DNA of 51,260 nt from an uncultured Methylophilaceae bacterium (GCA_903834185.1 CAILHX010000025.1:1-51260), one strand, 5' to 3'; positions 35,740 through 47,017 are shown, counted from the stretch's first letter. A program made the numbers and translations. Notes: a model not told the origin generated them from the letters alone.

Positions 35740-37041
35740 ATGCTTAACATTAAAAGATTTTCGTCCGTAGAAGCAGGTTTTGACGCTGCATTAAAAACCT
35801 TGCTGGCTTTTGAAGGTGCTCAGGATGAGCAGATAGATATGGTGGTGGCGGATATCCTCAAAGCCGTGAAACGGCACGGGGATGAGGCTGTGCTGAATTA
35901 CACCAAACGCTTTGACCGTCTGGCTGTAAACAGCATGGCTGATCTGGAATTGCCACAGTCAGCATTGCAAGCTGCGCTAACAGGCTTGCCTGCAGAGCAG
36001 CGCACTGCCCTGCAGCAGGCCGCAGACAGAGTGCGCGAATATCACCAAAAGCAATTGATGTCTTCATGGAGCTATACCGAAGCGGATGGCACCATGCTCG
36101 GACAACAGGTGACTGCACTGGATCGGGTGGGGCTCTATGTTCCCGGGGGCAAAGCCGCGTATCCATCGTCAGTCCTGATGAACGCGATACCGGCCAAAGT
36201 GGCCGGGGTTAAAGAGTTGATCATGGTGGTGCCGACGCCTGATGGTGAAAAAAATGCCTTGGTGTTAGCCGCTGCCGCCGTGTGCGGCGTTGACCGTGTG
36301 TTCTGCATCGGTGGTGCGCAGGCCGTCGCTGCACTGGCTTACGGTACACAAACCGTCCCGCAAGTGGATAAGATCGTGGGTCCGGGAAATGCTTATGTCG
36401 CAGCAGCCAAACGTCGTGTATTCGGGGTGGTTGGCATAGATATGGTGGCGGGTCCCTCGGAGATACTGATCATTTGCGATGGGCAGACCGATCCTGACTG
36501 GATCGCGATGGATCTGTTCTCACAGGCTGAGCATGATGAACTGGCGCAAGCCATTCTATTATCGCCCGATGCTGGATTTCTGGATCGCGTTGAAGCCAGC
36601 ATCAACAGGCTGGTCAACGACATGCCGCGCCAGCAGATCATCAAGACCTCGTTGCAGGATAGAGGCGCGCTGATACTGGTGCGTGACCTTAACGAAGCTG
36701 CCGACATTGCCAATTACATCTCGCCGGAACACTTGGAGCTGTCTGTTGCCGATCCGATGGCCATGAGTAAACAAATTCGTCATGCCGGTGCTATTTTCAT
36801 GGGTCGCCAGAGCTGCGAAGCGGTAGGTGATTACTGCGCCGGCCCTAACCATGTGCTGCCGACTTCAAGAACCGCGCGCTTTTCTTCGCCGTTGGGCGTG
36901 TACGACTTCCAGAAGCGTTCCAGCCTGATCATGCTGTCTGAAGCGGGTGCGCAGACACTGGGCAGGATCGCCTCTACACTGGCGTATGGCGAGGGTTTGC
37001 AGGCACATGCCCGCTCGGCTGAATATAGAATGAAGAAATAA
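35740..37041 (+). CDS. hisD: histidinol dehydrogenase HisD
   Basis: Last two steps of histidine synthesis, NAD- and zinc-dependent. 433 residues: [46 protein letters not shown], and the catalytic Glu-His in [21 protein letters not shown] near the end carries another conserved His. 17 bp after hisG. Confidence 0.96.
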   Translation: MLNIKRFSSVEAGFDAALKTLLAFEGAQDEQIDMVVADILKAVKRHGDEAVLNYTKRFDRLAVNSMADLELPQSALQAALTGLPAEQRTALQQAADRVREYHQKQLMSSWSYTEADGTMLGQQVTALDRVGLYVPGGKAAYPSSVLMNAIPAKVAGVKELIMVVPTPDGEKNALVLAAAAVCGVDRVFCIGGAQAVAALAYGTQTVPQVDKIVGPGNAYVAAAKRRVFGVVGIDMVAGPSEILIICDGQTDPDWIAMDLFSQAEHDELAQAILLSPDAGFLDRVEASINRLVNDMPRQQIIKTSLQDRGALILVRDLNEAADIANYISPEHLELSVADPMAMSKQIRHAGAIFMGRQSCEAVGDYCAGPNHVLPTSRTARFSSPLGVYDFQKRSSLIMLSEAGAQTLGRIASTLAYGEGLQAHARSAEYRMKK

Positions 37042-37046
37042 TTCAA

Positions 37047-38108
37047 ATGAGCCAATTCTGGAGTGCTATCGTCCATGACATCACCCCCTACGTGCCGGGT
37101 GAGCAGCCCAAGCTGACCAATCTGATCAAGCTCAACACGAACGAGAATCCCTATGGCCCGAGCCTGCGGGCGCTGGAAGCGATGCGTCAGGAGGTGGCTA
37201 ACAGCATACGGCTTTATCCAGACCCTGCCAGCGACCAGTTGCGTGAAGCAATCGCGCATTATCATGGCTTGAAAATGGAGCAGGTATTTGTCGGAAATGG
37301 CTCGGATGAGGTGTTGGCCCACGTTTTTCAGGCTTTACTCAAACACGATGCTCCGCTGTTGTTTCCGGACATTACCTACAGCTTTTACCCTGTCTATTGC
37401 AAACTGTACGGCATCAACTATGAAACAGTAGCGCTGGACGATAATTTTGAAATGCGGGTGGATGATTACCTCAGGCCTAACGGCGGTATCATTTTTCCTA
37501 ATCCCAACGCGCCTACAGGTTGCCTGCTTGCTTTGAGCGAGATCGAACGCCTGCTTGATGCCAACACGCAATCGGTGGTGGTGATCGACGAAGCCTATGT
37601 GGATTTTGGCGGCGAGTCTGCGGCCTCGCTGGTAGATCGCTATCCTCAGCTATTGGTGGTGCATACCTTGTCCAAGTCGCGCTCGCTTGCCGGTTTGCGT
37701 GTGGGTTATGCACTGGGCAATACAGACCTGATACAGGCACTGACCCGCGTCAAGGACAGTTTCAATTCTTATCCTTTGGGCCGTGTGGCGCAAGCGGGCG
37801 CGACTGCGGCGATGCAGGATCAGGCGCATTTCGAGAATACTTGTCGCAAAGTGATGCAGTCGAGAAAGAAGCTGGTCAAGGAACTCAATGGTTTCGGGTT
37901 TAAAGTGCTGCCGTCAGCGGCCAATTTTATTTTTACCAGTCATCCTGAACACGACGCGGCCACGCTTTCCGCCAGCTTGCGCGAACGTAATATCGTGGTG
38001 CGGCATTTCACTAAACCGGAGCGGATTTCGCAGTTTTTGCGCATTACCGTAGGTACTGATGTGCAATGCGCGATGCTGGTGTCAGCATTGCGTGAAATTT
38101 TGGGTTAG
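37047..38108 (+). CDS. hisC: histidinol-phosphate aminotransferase HisC
   Basis: PLP enzyme of 353 residues that transaminates imidazole-acetol phosphate. N-terminal [12 protein letters not shown], substrate-site [17 protein letters not shown], and the PLP Lys in [18 protein letters not shown]. Starts 5 bp after hisD, ribosome site within its end. Confidence 0.95.
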   Translation: MSQFWSAIVHDITPYVPGEQPKLTNLIKLNTNENPYGPSLRALEAMRQEVANSIRLYPDPASDQLREAIAHYHGLKMEQVFVGNGSDEVLAHVFQALLKHDAPLLFPDITYSFYPVYCKLYGINYETVALDDNFEMRVDDYLRPNGGIIFPNPNAPTGCLLALSEIERLLDANTQSVVVIDEAYVDFGGESAASLVDRYPQLLVVHTLSKSRSLAGLRVGYALGNTDLIQALTRVKDSFNSYPLGRVAQAGATAAMQDQAHFENTCRKVMQSRKKLVKELNGFGFKVLPSAANFIFTSHPEHDAATLSASLRERNIVVRHFTKPERISQFLRITVGTDVQCAMLVSALREILG

Positions 38109-38147
38109 AATGCCGCAACCTAGTCGTTTAATTAGCACAAAGCCGCC

Positions 38148-38735
38148 ATGCGCTCCGCCACCATAGATCGCAATACCCTCGAGACGCAAATCAGCGTCAG
38201 CATTAACCTAGACGGCACCGGCAAAGCAGAACTTGCTAGTGGTCTGGGTTTTCTCGACCACATGCTGGATCAAATCGCCCGTCATGGAATGATGGATCTG
38301 ACCGTCAAAGCCAAAGGTGACCTGCACATCGATGCACATCACACTGTCGAAGATATCGGCATCAGTCTGGGCAAAGCGTTCGCGCAGGCGATAGGCGATA
38401 AAAAAGGTATACGTCGTTATGGACACGCTTATGTGCCCCTGGATGAGGCATTGTCGCGCGTGGTCATTGATATTTCAGGACGTCCTGAAATGGAATTCGA
38501 TGTGAAGTTCACGCGTGCCATGGTGGGTGAATTCGACGTAGACCTGATCCATGAGTTCTTTCAGGGCTTCGTCAACCATGCCATGATCACCCTGCACATC
38601 GACAATTTACGCGGGCACAATGCGCATCATCAGGCAGAAACAGTATTCAAGGCATTTGGGCGTGCATTACGCATGGCGGCTGAACCAGACCCGCGCATGG
38701 CAAATGTGATGCCATCAACCAAAGGCACCCTTTAA
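38148..38735 (+). CDS. hisB: imidazoleglycerol-phosphate dehydratase HisB
   Basis: 195 residues, monofunctional (no phosphatase domain; histidinol-phosphatase must be elsewhere). Metal-binding motifs [25 protein letters not shown], and the second set [16 protein letters not shown] and [18 protein letters not shown]. 39 bp after hisC. Confidence 0.96.
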   Translation: MRSATIDRNTLETQISVSINLDGTGKAELASGLGFLDHMLDQIARHGMMDLTVKAKGDLHIDAHHTVEDIGISLGKAFAQAIGDKKGIRRYGHAYVPLDEALSRVVIDISGRPEMEFDVKFTRAMVGEFDVDLIHEFFQGFVNHAMITLHIDNLRGHNAHHQAETVFKAFGRALRMAAEPDPRMANVMPSTKGTL

Positions 38736-38757
38736 TCTTCCAAATTTTTTGGCTTAA

Positions 38758-39405
38758 GTGACAAACATCGCAGTGGTAGATTACGGTATGGGTAACTTGC
38801 GCTCTGTAGCGCAGGCATTGGCTCATGTCGCGCCAGATAGCAGGGTGACCATCACCAGCGATCCGGATGAAATAACTGCAGCAAGCCATGTGGTATTCCC
38901 GGGGCAAGGCGCGATGCCGGATTGCGTACGCGAACTGGACGCGAGGAATTTGCGTAATGTGGTGCTGGATGCTGCTGCCAACAAGCCGTTTCTGGGGATA
39001 TGCATCGGTCTACAGCTATTGTTCGAGCACAGCGACGAGGGTGATGTCGCTGGTTTGGGGTTGTTCCACGGTAATGTGCGCCGCTTTGCATCTGACATGC
39101 ATGATGAATATGGAGCCAAGCTCAAGGTGCCGCATATGGGCTGGAATCAGCTGCATCAGGCAGCGAATCACCCATTGTGGAAAGGCATAGATCAGGATGC
39201 CCGGTTTTATTATGTGCACAGTTATTACGTAGATCCGGTCGATGATTCACTTACGGCTGGAACCAGTGATTATCCGCAACGCTTCACCAGTGCGGTGGCA
39301 CGCGATAACATCTTTGCCGTGCAATTTCACCCGGAAAAAAGTCAACACGCCGGACTGAAACTACTTGAAAACTTTATACACTGGGATGGAAACCCAACAT
39401 GCTGA
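38758..39405 (+). CDS. hisH: imidazole glycerol phosphate synthase glutaminase HisH
   Basis: 215 residues, class I glutamine amidotransferase making ammonia for HisF. Nucleophile C82 in [13 protein letters not shown], and the His-Glu pair in [15 protein letters not shown] start at 38758. Its end overlaps hisA by 7 nt. Confidence 0.95.
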   Translation: MTNIAVVDYGMGNLRSVAQALAHVAPDSRVTITSDPDEITAASHVVFPGQGAMPDCVRELDARNLRNVVLDAAANKPFLGICIGLQLLFEHSDEGDVAGLGLFHGNVRRFASDMHDEYGAKLKVPHMGWNQLHQAANHPLWKGIDQDARFYYVHSYYVDPVDDSLTAGTSDYPQRFTSAVARDNIFAVQFHPEKSQHAGLKLLENFIHWDGNPTC

Positions 39406-40139
39406 TAATTCCTGCAATTGATCTTAAAGATGGACACTGCGTGCGCCTTAAACAAGGATTGATGGAACAATCCACGGTATTTTCCGAGGATCCCGGAGCG
39501 ATGGCGCAAGCCTGGCTGGATAAAGGTGCGCGGCGACTGCATCTGGTGGATCTGAACGGCGCGTTCGCCGGGAAACCGATCAACGAGCGCGCGATCAAAT
39601 CCATCGTCGAAGTGATCGGCGGGCAGATCCCGATTCAACTGGGAGGCGGTATTCGCGATCTGGATACCATAGAGCGTTATCTGGATGACGGCATTAGTTA
39701 CGTCATCATCGGAACTGCTGCCGTGAAGAATCCTGGGTTTCTGCATGAAGCATGTGACGCTTTCCCCGGCCATATTATCGTCGGGCTGGATGCCAAGGAG
39801 GGCAAGGTGGCGGTAGATGGCTGGTCCAAGCTTACCGGGCATGATGTGGTTGACCTTGCCAAACGATTCGAAGGTTATGGTGTCGAAGCCGTGGTTTACA
39901 CTGATATCGGGCGCGACGGCATGCTGACCGGCGTCAATATCGAAGCGACAGTGGCGCTGGCGCGAAATCTGATGATCCCGGTCATCGCCAGCGGTGGTGT
40001 GACCAATCTGGAAGATGTTAAACGTCTGTGTGCGATCGAGGATGAAGGTATCATGGGTGCAATCACCGGACGTGCCATTTATGAGGGTACGCTGGATTTT
40101 GTCGCTGCGCAGGATCTGGCCGACGAGTTAAATGGTTAA
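39399..40139 (+). CDS. hisA: ProFAR isomerase HisA
   Basis: 246 residues, (beta-alpha)8 barrel isomerase. Catalytic Asp8 in [14 protein letters not shown] and Asp130 region in IVGLDAKEG; phosphate-binding [11 protein letters not shown] and [11 protein letters not shown]. Overlaps the hisH stop. Confidence 0.96.
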   Translation: MLIIPAIDLKDGHCVRLKQGLMEQSTVFSEDPGAMAQAWLDKGARRLHLVDLNGAFAGKPINERAIKSIVEVIGGQIPIQLGGGIRDLDTIERYLDDGISYVIIGTAAVKNPGFLHEACDAFPGHIIVGLDAKEGKVAVDGWSKLTGHDVVDLAKRFEGYGVEAVVYTDIGRDGMLTGVNIEATVALARNLMIPVIASGGVTNLEDVKRLCAIEDEGIMGAITGRAIYEGTLDFVAAQDLADELNG

Positions 40140-40148
40140 AAGGTTGGT

Positions 40149-40907
40149 ATGGGTTTAGCCAAGCGCATCATTCCTTGTATGGATGTGACCGGAGGTCGTG
40201 TCGTAAAGGGAATCAATTTCGTAGAGTTACGCGATGCAGGCGATCCGGTTGAGATCGCCCGCCGCTATGATGAGCAAGGTGCGGATGAACTCACTTTCCT
40301 CGACATCACCGCCAGCTCTGATAATCGCGGCTTGATCTTCCACATGATAGAACAGGTTGCCAGTCAGGTATTCATTCCATTGACGGTGGGTGGCGGAGTA
40401 CGGGCAGTCGAAGATGTGCGCAAGCTATTGAACGCGGGTGCAGACAAAGTCAGCATCAACACTGCGGCAGTCCTCAATCCGCAATTGGTGGCGGATGCCT
40501 CATCACGTTTCGGTTCACAATGTATCGTCGTGGCAATCGACGCCAAGCGCGTTGGTGACCACTGGGAAGTATTCACCCATGGAGGGCGTAAAGCCACCGG
40601 ACTTGATGCGGTGGAATGGGCGTGTAAGATGGTGAAGCTTGGTGCAGGCGAATTATTGCTGACCAGCATGGACCGGGACGGCACCAAAAGCGGATTCGAT
40701 CTGGCACTCACCCGCACTATCAGCGATGCCGTGGAAGTGCCTATCATCGCCAGTGGTGGTGTAGGCAATCTGGATCATCTGGTGGCGGGGGTATTGCAAG
40801 GCGGTGCAGATGCGGTACTCGCTGCCAGTATTTTTCATTATGGCGAATACACGGTATTGCAGGCCAAACAGCGTATGCAAAAAGAAGGGATTGAGGTAAG
40901 GCTGTGA
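40149..40907 (+). CDS. hisF: imidazole glycerol phosphate synthase cyclase HisF
   Basis: 252 residues, barrel partner of HisH producing imidazole glycerol phosphate and AICAR. Catalytic D11 in [14 protein letters not shown] and D130 region in [20 protein letters not shown] phosphate site. 9 bp after hisA; overlaps hisI by 4 nt. Confidence 0.97.
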   Translation: MGLAKRIIPCMDVTGGRVVKGINFVELRDAGDPVEIARRYDEQGADELTFLDITASSDNRGLIFHMIEQVASQVFIPLTVGGGVRAVEDVRKLLNAGADKVSINTAAVLNPQLVADASSRFGSQCIVVAIDAKRVGDHWEVFTHGGRKATGLDAVEWACKMVKLGAGELLLTSMDRDGTKSGFDLALTRTISDAVEVPIIASGGVGNLDHLVAGVLQGGADAVLAASIFHYGEYTVLQAKQRMQKEGIEVRL

Positions 40908-41299
40908 GCAATAGTTGGTTGAATAAAGTGAACTGGTCCGCAGACGGTCTGGTACCGGCGATTGCCCAGGAAGCAGGCACGGGCAAGGTGCTGATGTTCG
41001 CCTGGATGAATCGCGAGGCATTGCAATTGACAGTTGAGACAGGTTACGCAGTCTATTGGTCGCGTTCCAGAAAAAAATTATGGCATAAAGGCGAAGAATC
41101 CGGTCATCAACAGAAAGTGACTGAATTACGCCTGGACTGCGACGAGGATGTTGTGTTGCTCACGGTGGAACAAATCGGCGGCATCGCCTGCCATACCGGT
41201 CGTCACCGCTGTTTCTTTCAGAAGCTGGAAGGTGACAAGTGGGTGATTGACGAGGCTGTCATCAAAGCACCGGAAGAAATATATGGATCCTCTGAATAA
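40904..41299 (+). CDS. hisI: phosphoribosyl-AMP cyclohydrolase HisI
   Basis: 131 residues, monofunctional cyclohydrolase. Zinc site in [15 protein letters not shown] and [29 protein letters not shown] is the family signature. GTG start within the hisF stop (GTGA). The pyrophosphohydrolase is a separate gene, overlapping by 17 nt. Confidence 0.95.
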   Translation: MSNSWLNKVNWSADGLVPAIAQEAGTGKVLMFAWMNREALQLTVETGYAVYWSRSRKKLWHKGEESGHQQKVTELRLDCDEDVVLLTVEQIGGIACHTGRHRCFFQKLEGDKWVIDEAVIKAPEEIYGSSE

Positions 41300-41624
41300 T
41301 TCCGCCATGAATGAAGTATTACAGAGACTGACCGAGATGCTGGAACAGCGTAAAAGCGCAGATGCCGACTCTTCGTACGTGGCCAAGTTGTATGCCAAGG
41401 GCAACGATGCCATCTTGAAAAAGATTGGTGAAGAAGCAACGGAAACAGTGATTGCAGCCAAAAGCGGCGACAAACAGCAGATCGTGTATGAAACTGCCGA
41501 TCTATGGTTTCACTGCATGGTGATGCTCGCGCACCACGGCTTGAAAGCTGAAGACGTATTGGTAGAACTGGCACGGCGAGAAGGCTTGTCGGGCATAACC
41601 GAGAAAAAATCCCGCAAGGACTGA
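41283..41624 (+). CDS. hisE: phosphoribosyl-ATP pyrophosphatase HisE
   Basis: 113 residues, all-alpha NTP pyrophosphohydrolase (MazG-like): [18 protein letters not shown] and [14 protein letters not shown] carry the Mg2+-binding acids. ATG 41283 has GGAAG 6 nt upstream; ATG 41307 (MNEVLQRL) gives the shorter usual N-terminus. hinT starts 1 bp after its stop. Confidence 0.94.
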   Translation: MDPLNNSAMNEVLQRLTEMLEQRKSADADSSYVAKLYAKGNDAILKKIGEEATETVIAAKSGDKQQIVYETADLWFHCMVMLAHHGLKAEDVLVELARREGLSGITEKKSRKD

Positions 41625-41625
41625 T

Positions 41626-41964
41626 ATGGACGACTGCATTTTTTGCAAAATAGCCAGGGGCGAGATTCCCTGCAAAAAAGTGTACGAGGACGATGATCTG
41701 ATAGCCTTTCATGACATTCATCCCATCTCCAAAGTGCACATTCTTCTGGTGCCCAAACTACACATAGAAAGCTTGTTCGAGTGCACTTCGCAATATCAGG
41801 AATTATTGGGAAGGTTGCTGTTGATGGCACCAAGGCTGGCACTGGAACAAGGGTTGACCAAAGGCTTTCGCACCATGATCAATACCGGTAAGGGCGGCGG
41901 GCAGGAGGTGTTTCACCTGCATGTACATGTGTTTGGCGGCGCAGCCATTTTGGAAAAAACTTAG
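41626..41964 (+). CDS. hinT: histidine-triad nucleotide-binding protein HinT
   Basis: 112 residues, purine nucleoside phosphoramidase. N-terminal CIFCKIARGEIP, KVHILLVPK, and the HIT motif HLHVHVFGG. Its place between hisE and tatA is common in betaproteobacteria; a link to histidine synthesis is not established. Confidence 0.96.
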   Translation: MDDCIFCKIARGEIPCKKVYEDDDLIAFHDIHPISKVHILLVPKLHIESLFECTSQYQELLGRLLLMAPRLALEQGLTKGFRTMINTGKGGGQEVFHLHVHVFGGAAILEKT

Positions 41965-41994
41965 GGCATAAAATTAGGAGAGGATGGAGATATT

Positions 41995-42207
41995 ATGGGT
42001 TCTTTCAGTATTTGGCATTGGTTGATCGTATTGGCAATCGTGCTGGTGGTGTTCGGTACCAAAAAATTGCGTAATATCGGCAGTGACTTAGGCGGCGCAG
42101 TAAAAGGCTTCAAGGACGCAATGCGCGAAGAGCAGGCGACGCCCAAGGTAGAAGATAAAGTGCATACCGTGGAAGGTGAAGTCACACACACCACTAAAAG
42201 CCAGTAG
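41995..42207 (+). CDS. tatA: Tat translocase subunit TatA
   Basis: 70 residues: short N-terminal membrane helix ([15 protein letters not shown]) and amphipathic helix ([20 protein letters not shown]), then an acidic tail. TatA oligomers form the pore for folded proteins. AGGAGAGGATGGAG precedes the ATG. It opens tatABC; Tat substrates in this window include SoxY and the Rieske protein. Confidence 0.95.
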   Translation: MGSFSIWHWLIVLAIVLVVFGTKKLRNIGSDLGGAVKGFKDAMREEQATPKVEDKVHTVEGEVTHTTKSQ

Positions 42208-42236
42208 TCGGCTTGCTTTGAACCCCAGGAGTATCC

Positions 42237-42560
42237 ATGTTTGATGTCGGCTTTTCCGAGATTTTCCTGATCATGCTGGTTGCTCTGGTCGTCATCGGGC
42301 CGGAAAAACTGCCCAAGGTGGCACGCGCCCTGGGTTTGTTGACCGGGCGTTTGCAACGTTACATGGCATCAGTCAAGGCAGAAGTCGACCGTGAGATGCA
42401 TAACGAAGAGATACTTCGTATCGAGAGAGAAACAAAACAGGCCATTGCCTCAGTGCATTCCAGCATCAGTTCCGAAGCCTCTCACATCGAGCAGTCTATC
42501 CAGAATTCCAAGCCAGGCATCGCCAAACAGACTGTGGTCGAAGAAACTCTGAATAAGTGA
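42237..42560 (+). CDS. tatB: Tat translocase subunit TatB
   Basis: 107 residues. N-terminal MFDVGFSEIFLIMLVALVVIGPEKLP with the family Glu in the membrane helix, then a longer amphipathic helix than TatA. Forms the signal-recognition complex with TatC. Confidence 0.95.
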   Translation: MFDVGFSEIFLIMLVALVVIGPEKLPKVARALGLLTGRLQRYMASVKAEVDREMHNEEILRIERETKQAIASVHSSISSEASHIEQSIQNSKPGIAKQTVVEETLNK

Positions 42561-42574
42561 GCGCCTGAGCTTAA

Positions 42575-43309
42575 GTGACTACTTCGGACACCTTCATTTC
42601 GCATTTGATCGAATTGCGTACGCGGCTTATCCGCGCACTGGTGGGGATGTTGATCGCATTCATCTGCCTGTTTCCATTTGCCAACAGGCTTTATACGCTA
42701 CTCGCCCAGCCGTTAATCGCCAAGCTGCCCGCCGGCGCACATATCATTGCCACGGCGGTAACAACGCCATTCTTTGTGCCGATGAAAGTTGCCATGCTGG
42801 CCGCCTTACTCATCTCTTTGCCGCATACTCTCTATCAATTCTGGAAGTTTATTGCGCCCGGTCTTTATCCGCATGAGAGGCGCTTCATTTTGCCTATGGT
42901 GGTAGCCAGTACCGTGCTGTTTTTCATAGGCATGTCGTTTGCCTATTTTCTGGTGTTTCCGGTGATATTCGGTTTTATCGTTTCAACCACTCCGCAGGGG
43001 GTGCAAGTGATGACGGATATCGGTAATTACCTTGATTTTGTCAGTAGCCTGCTAATTGCATTTGGGGTGGCTTTTGAAGTGCCTATACTGGTGGTAGCAC
43101 TGGTGAAATTCGGCTGGGTCAGCTTGCAGCAGCTTAAAGATGCGCGCCCCTATGCCATCGTCGGCGCTTTTGTCATCGGCGCCATATTCACTCCTCCTGA
43201 TGTTGTTTCTCAGACCATGTTGGCAGTACCACTATGGATACTGTATGAAGCAGGCGTGTTTGTTTCCAGCTTTATTGCCAAGACTGAGCCTATCGCGAAG
43301 ACTGACTGA
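42575..43309 (+). CDS. tatC: Tat translocase subunit TatC
   Basis: 244 residues, six membrane segments. HLIELRTRLIRALVGM at the start, FWKFIAPGLYPHERR in the first periplasmic-cytosolic part and FGVAFEVPILVV are family signatures. GTG start at 42575. The last 20 bp overlap the end of the TPR gene on the other strand. Confidence 0.96.
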   Translation: MTTSDTFISHLIELRTRLIRALVGMLIAFICLFPFANRLYTLLAQPLIAKLPAGAHIIATAVTTPFFVPMKVAMLAALLISLPHTLYQFWKFIAPGLYPHERRFILPMVVASTVLFFIGMSFAYFLVFPVIFGFIVSTTPQGVQVMTDIGNYLDFVSSLLIAFGVAFEVPILVVALVKFGWVSLQQLKDARPYAIVGAFVIGAIFTPPDVVSQTMLAVPLWILYEAGVFVSSFIAKTEPIAKTD

Positions 43310-44969
43310 TCAAGGTCTTCATCAAGTATTGATTTAATTGTTCGATCGCGCTAGCCCAATCAGATAAAGCAGATTGGCGGAATAATCTGGCTGTCGGATA
43401 CCAAGGGCTGGAATCTCCCGATTGCATCCAGCGCCAGTCTGGCGCATATGGCAGCAGTATGCACACCGGTTTGCCCAGCGCTCCTGCCAGATGTGCAATT
43501 GAAGTGTCCACCGAAATGACCATATCGAGATTGGCGATCAGTCCGCCAACATCAGAAAAATCCTCTAGCTGGTCTGAGAAGGACAGTATCTTGCTATCAG
43601 ACTCAAGCCTTGCACTATCAGATTCACGTAATTCCTTTTGCAGGCTGATGTATGTAAATTCCGGTAGCAGTCTGTCTGCCAGCCATTGCAATGGGATGGA
43701 ACGATTATGATCGTTTTTGTGATCGGGATTGCCCGACCACGAGATGCCTATTCTTGGTGCTGGAAATTCCCTAAGTTTGTCTGCCCAATCAGCGATTTTG
43801 TCACGGCTTGCAGTTAAATAAGAAGTCGGTGCTGGAATGTTGTGCAGGTTTGAATTAAAAGCAAATGGCAGGCTCATCAGCATGCAGTGATAATCAAAAG
43901 CAGGTATTTTCTCCCCCTGGGCGATCAAAACGTCTACAGCTTCAATACTAGCCATCAGAGTCTTGAGCGGAGCCTGTACTTCGAGAATGACTCTCGCCCC
44001 CTGTGCTTTTACCATACTGACATAACGCACGAACTGTATGGTGTCTCCCAGGCCTTGCTCTGCATAGAGTAGTATGGTTTTGCCTGCGAGGTTTTCTTTT
44101 CCCGTCCACAAGGGTTGCGGAAAATCATGCAGTGGAACATATGAGCTTTGCTTCCAACGCCATTCGTATTCAGGCCAGCCGCGTTCAAAATCGCCGGTGA
44201 ATAGCAGGCAGAGTGCTCTGTTGAGATGGGCATCGGCATTGGTGGGGTCGCTTGTCACCGACTTATCAAAGCATTCTAGTGCTGATTCATGCCGCCCCAG
44301 TGCAAGCAGAGCATTGCCTTTGTTATAGAGCGCTTCTGTATAGTCGGGGGCGTAGGAGAGTGCGAAGTTATAGTCGTTTAAAGCATCTTCGGGGCGGTTG
44401 AGTTCCATCCAGACTACGCCGCGATTGTTAAGTACTCTGGCGTTCTTGGGTGCAAGGGCGACAGCCCGATTGTAGTTGGCAATCGCCTCCGGCAGTAGCT
44501 TCATCGCGCGAAATACACTAGCGCGATTACTCAGTGCTTCAGCATAGGAGGGGTTGATGGAAATGGCCTGATCATAGTTTTTCAGCGCTTCAGCATGCTG
44601 CTCCAGATGAAGCCAGGAATTCCCGCAGTTATAAAACGCAATCGCATTCCCCGGGTCAAGCGCAATCGCGGCGTTATAACATGCTATGGCTTCTTTATGC
44701 AGATTGAGCTTTGCCAGTGCGAGTCCCAGGTTGGAATAAATATCCGAGACTGGACATATTTCCAGCGCATGCGTAAAGGCAATGACTGCCTGGTCGAATT
44801 TAGCGCGGTGGAAATGAGCGATGCCAAGGCAATGCAGAGCGCCGAAATGATTAGGGTTGTCGCTCAGTATGATATTGCATAGCGCTTCTGCCTGATCTGG
44901 CTGATTGGCTTCGATTAGAAGCCAAGCGTCATGCGCCATGGAATCATGTTCAAATTGACTAGGTTCCAT
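43290..44969 (-). CDS. TPR protein with GT9-like glycosyltransferase domain
   Basis: 559 residues. The N-terminal ~270 residues are about seven TPR repeats (for example SDIYSNLGLALAKLNLHKEA, then similar 34-residue units with NYDQAISINP, NYNRAVALAP and DYNFALSYAP). The C-terminal half carries AEQGLGDTIQFVRYV, RIGISWSGNPDHKNDHNRSIPL and VDTSIAHLAGALGKP, typical of TPR-linked GT9/heptosyltransferase-like domains. It may glycosylate a protein or lipid; substrate unknown. It sits between tatC and the HtrA gene. Convergent with tatC, 20-bp overlap. Confidence 0.85.
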   Translation of the reverse strand: MEPSQFEHDSMAHDAWLLIEANQPDQAEALCNIILSDNPNHFGALHCLGIAHFHRAKFDQAVIAFTHALEICPVSDIYSNLGLALAKLNLHKEAIACYNAAIALDPGNAIAFYNCGNSWLHLEQHAEALKNYDQAISINPSYAEALSNRASVFRAMKLLPEAIANYNRAVALAPKNARVLNNRGVVWMELNRPEDALNDYNFALSYAPDYTEALYNKGNALLALGRHESALECFDKSVTSDPTNADAHLNRALCLLFTGDFERGWPEYEWRWKQSSYVPLHDFPQPLWTGKENLAGKTILLYAEQGLGDTIQFVRYVSMVKAQGARVILEVQAPLKTLMASIEAVDVLIAQGEKIPAFDYHCMLMSLPFAFNSNLHNIPAPTSYLTASRDKIADWADKLREFPAPRIGISWSGNPDHKNDHNRSIPLQWLADRLLPEFTYISLQKELRESDSARLESDSKILSFSDQLEDFSDVGGLIANLDMVISVDTSIAHLAGALGKPVCILLPYAPDWRWMQSGDSSPWYPTARLFRQSALSDWASAIEQLNQYLMKTLISQSSR

Positions 44970-45018
44970 TTGGTCTGCTTCTTTTTAATTTGATTCTACT
45001 ATATGCCTACTGCAGCGA

Positions 45019-46143
45019 TCAGTTCTTGCTGTCTTTTTGCGGCGTTGGCCTTCTGGCAATGAGTGCCTGCGTTACTATTTTTCTGCCATTATGCTCAAGC
45101 TTTATATTGACTCGACTATCCGGTTTGAGTGCGGCGATCAGGTTGAGCATTTCCGAACCATTAACCACTTCATGCCCGTCTATGCTGAGTAGTACGTCCC
45201 CTGGTTTGATGCCAGCTTTGTCTGCGGGCCCGCCTCGTAGTACGCCGGTGATCAGCGCGCCTTGTCGGTCACTGATTCTGAGCGATTGAGCTATTTCTGC
45301 AGACATATCCTGCGCCTCTACGCCCAGCCATCCACGCGTGACACTGCCTTTGGTGACGATCTGATCCATCACTTGTTGTACGATATTGACCGGGATAGCG
45401 AAGCCTATGCCCATGGAGCCCCCGCTTTTGGAATAGATGGCGCTACTGATTCCGACCAGATTGCCTTCCACATCTACTAGCGCGCCACCGGAATTTCCGG
45501 GGTTGATGGTGGCATCGGTTTGTATGAAATTTTCGTAGGTGTTGATGCCCAAATGGTTACGTCCCAGAGCGCTGACGATGCCTTGAGTAACCGCTTGCCC
45601 TACGCCGAACGGGTTGCCTATAGCCAATACTACATCGCCCACACTCAAAGGGTTCTGACTCAGGGTGATGGCGGGTAAATCCTGAGCATCCACCTTGATC
45701 ACTGCAATGTCGGTTTCCGGGTCGCTACCTACCATCTTCGCCGGTAATGTACGGCCATCGGCCAGCGCCACTTCGATCTCATCGGCTGACTCCACCACAT
45801 GATGATTGGTCACGATCAAACCTTCGGTGCCGACGATGACGCCAGAACCCAAGCTGTTTTCCCGCCCTGGTTGCGCATTAGGCTTGTCGCCGAAAAATTG
45901 TTGGAACAGTGAGCTGTCTTCGTCTGTTGCTGGTGTTTGCTTACTGGTAAAAATATTAACAACCGAAGGCATGGCGCGCGACGCGGCCATACGATAAGAA
46001 TTGACGCTACTTAATTGCGGTGTGATGGCTTCTACTGTGGATTGATTCGGAGTCAGCAAGTGGGGGTAAAAAAGACGCAGCACGAACAAAATCGCTAAAC
46101 TGATGGTGACGCTTTGAGAAAATATAGACCAGAATCTACGCAT
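45019..46143 (-). CDS. membrane-anchored HtrA/DegS-like serine protease
   Basis: 374 residues. N-terminal membrane anchor (VTISLAILFVLRLFYP), then trypsin-like domain with the triad His in VTNHHVVES, Asp in ETDIAVIKVD and Ser in NPGNSGGALVD, and one PDZ domain near the end (GALITGVLRGGPADKAGIKPGDVLLSIDG as separate pieces). One PDZ and an anchor match DegS rather than DegP. Periplasmic quality control or regulated proteolysis is likely. Confidence 0.93.
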   Translation of the reverse strand: MRRFWSIFSQSVTISLAILFVLRLFYPHLLTPNQSTVEAITPQLSSVNSYRMAASRAMPSVVNIFTSKQTPATDEDSSLFQQFFGDKPNAQPGRENSLGSGVIVGTEGLIVTNHHVVESADEIEVALADGRTLPAKMVGSDPETDIAVIKVDAQDLPAITLSQNPLSVGDVVLAIGNPFGVGQAVTQGIVSALGRNHLGINTYENFIQTDATINPGNSGGALVDVEGNLVGISSAIYSKSGGSMGIGFAIPVNIVQQVMDQIVTKGSVTRGWLGVEAQDMSAEIAQSLRISDRQGALITGVLRGGPADKAGIKPGDVLLSIDGHEVVNGSEMLNLIAALKPDSRVNIKLEHNGRKIVTQALIARRPTPQKDSKN

Positions 46144-46241
46144 ATTTAAAATTAAACTCCGTCTTTGCCCGAATAGGATTTTTTCAAGGCCTTATAATCA
46201 AAAAAAAATAGAGCCATGGAAATAAAATCAGGATAGCTAAA

Positions 46242-46988
46242 ATGAAAACCAGTGAGTTACTAAATTATACCGAACAACTTCTGGACGCCCCACGATTCCG
46301 TGACTACTGCCCCAACGGCTTGCAAGTTCAGGGTAAGGAAAACATCAACGTCTTGATAAGCGGGGTCACTGCCAGTCTGGCATTGATCGAGGCTGCCATT
46401 GAGGTTAACGCGGACGCAATCCTGGTTCACCACGGCTGGTTCTGGAAAAATGAGGATATGCGCATTCTGGGAACCAAACGCAAACGGCTTAAATTATTAA
46501 TGCAGCATGACATTAATCTGATCGCATATCACTTGCCGTTGGACGCGCATACTTCGCTTGGAAATAATGCACAACTGGCAAATCAGCTTGGTTTGCGGGT
46601 GGAAGGCTGGTTCGGAGAGCAGAATATCGCAGCTTATGGGTATCTGCCCGATGCGGTAAATTTAAGCATGTTGGGTACTCAAATAAAACAGGCATTGGGA
46701 AGGCAGCCTTTGATCATCGGTGATCCGGACAAAAGTTTGCATCGGGTGGCCTGGTGCACCGGGGCCGCGCAGGATTATTTAGCCCAAGCAGTTGCCGTGG
46801 GGGCGGATGTATTTATCACTGGCGAGGCTTCCGAGCAAACAGTGCATCTTGCACGGGAAACCGGCGTTGCCTTTATCGCCGCCGGCCATCACGCCACCGA
46901 AAGATATGGAGTCCAGGCACTCGGATCGCATTTGGCCGAACGTTTTGGAGTCAGGCATCAGTTTATAGAGATAGATAATCCGGTTTAG
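46242..46988 (+). CDS. Nif3-like dinuclear metal-centre protein (YbgI)
   Basis: 248 residues, NIF3/DUF34 family. Metal-binding His and Asp in [17 protein letters not shown] and [10 protein letters not shown]. The function is uncertain (GTP cyclohydrolase-related fold). A TATAAT box at 46193-46198 lies 43 bp before the ATG, without a clear -35. Confidence 0.9.
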   Translation: MKTSELLNYTEQLLDAPRFRDYCPNGLQVQGKENINVLISGVTASLALIEAAIEVNADAILVHHGWFWKNEDMRILGTKRKRLKLLMQHDINLIAYHLPLDAHTSLGNNAQLANQLGLRVEGWFGEQNIAAYGYLPDAVNLSMLGTQIKQALGRQPLIIGDPDKSLHRVAWCTGAAQDYLAQAVAVGADVFITGEASEQTVHLARETGVAFIAAGHHATERYGVQALGSHLAERFGVRHQFIEIDNPV

Positions 46989-47017
46989 AAAATCCCGTTT
47001 AAGTTTTTGTTTGGAAA

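Noticed and set aside
41218-41739. 173-residue antisense frame across hisE and hinT
   Set aside because: Shadow of two well-supported genes; low-complexity composition and no start signal.
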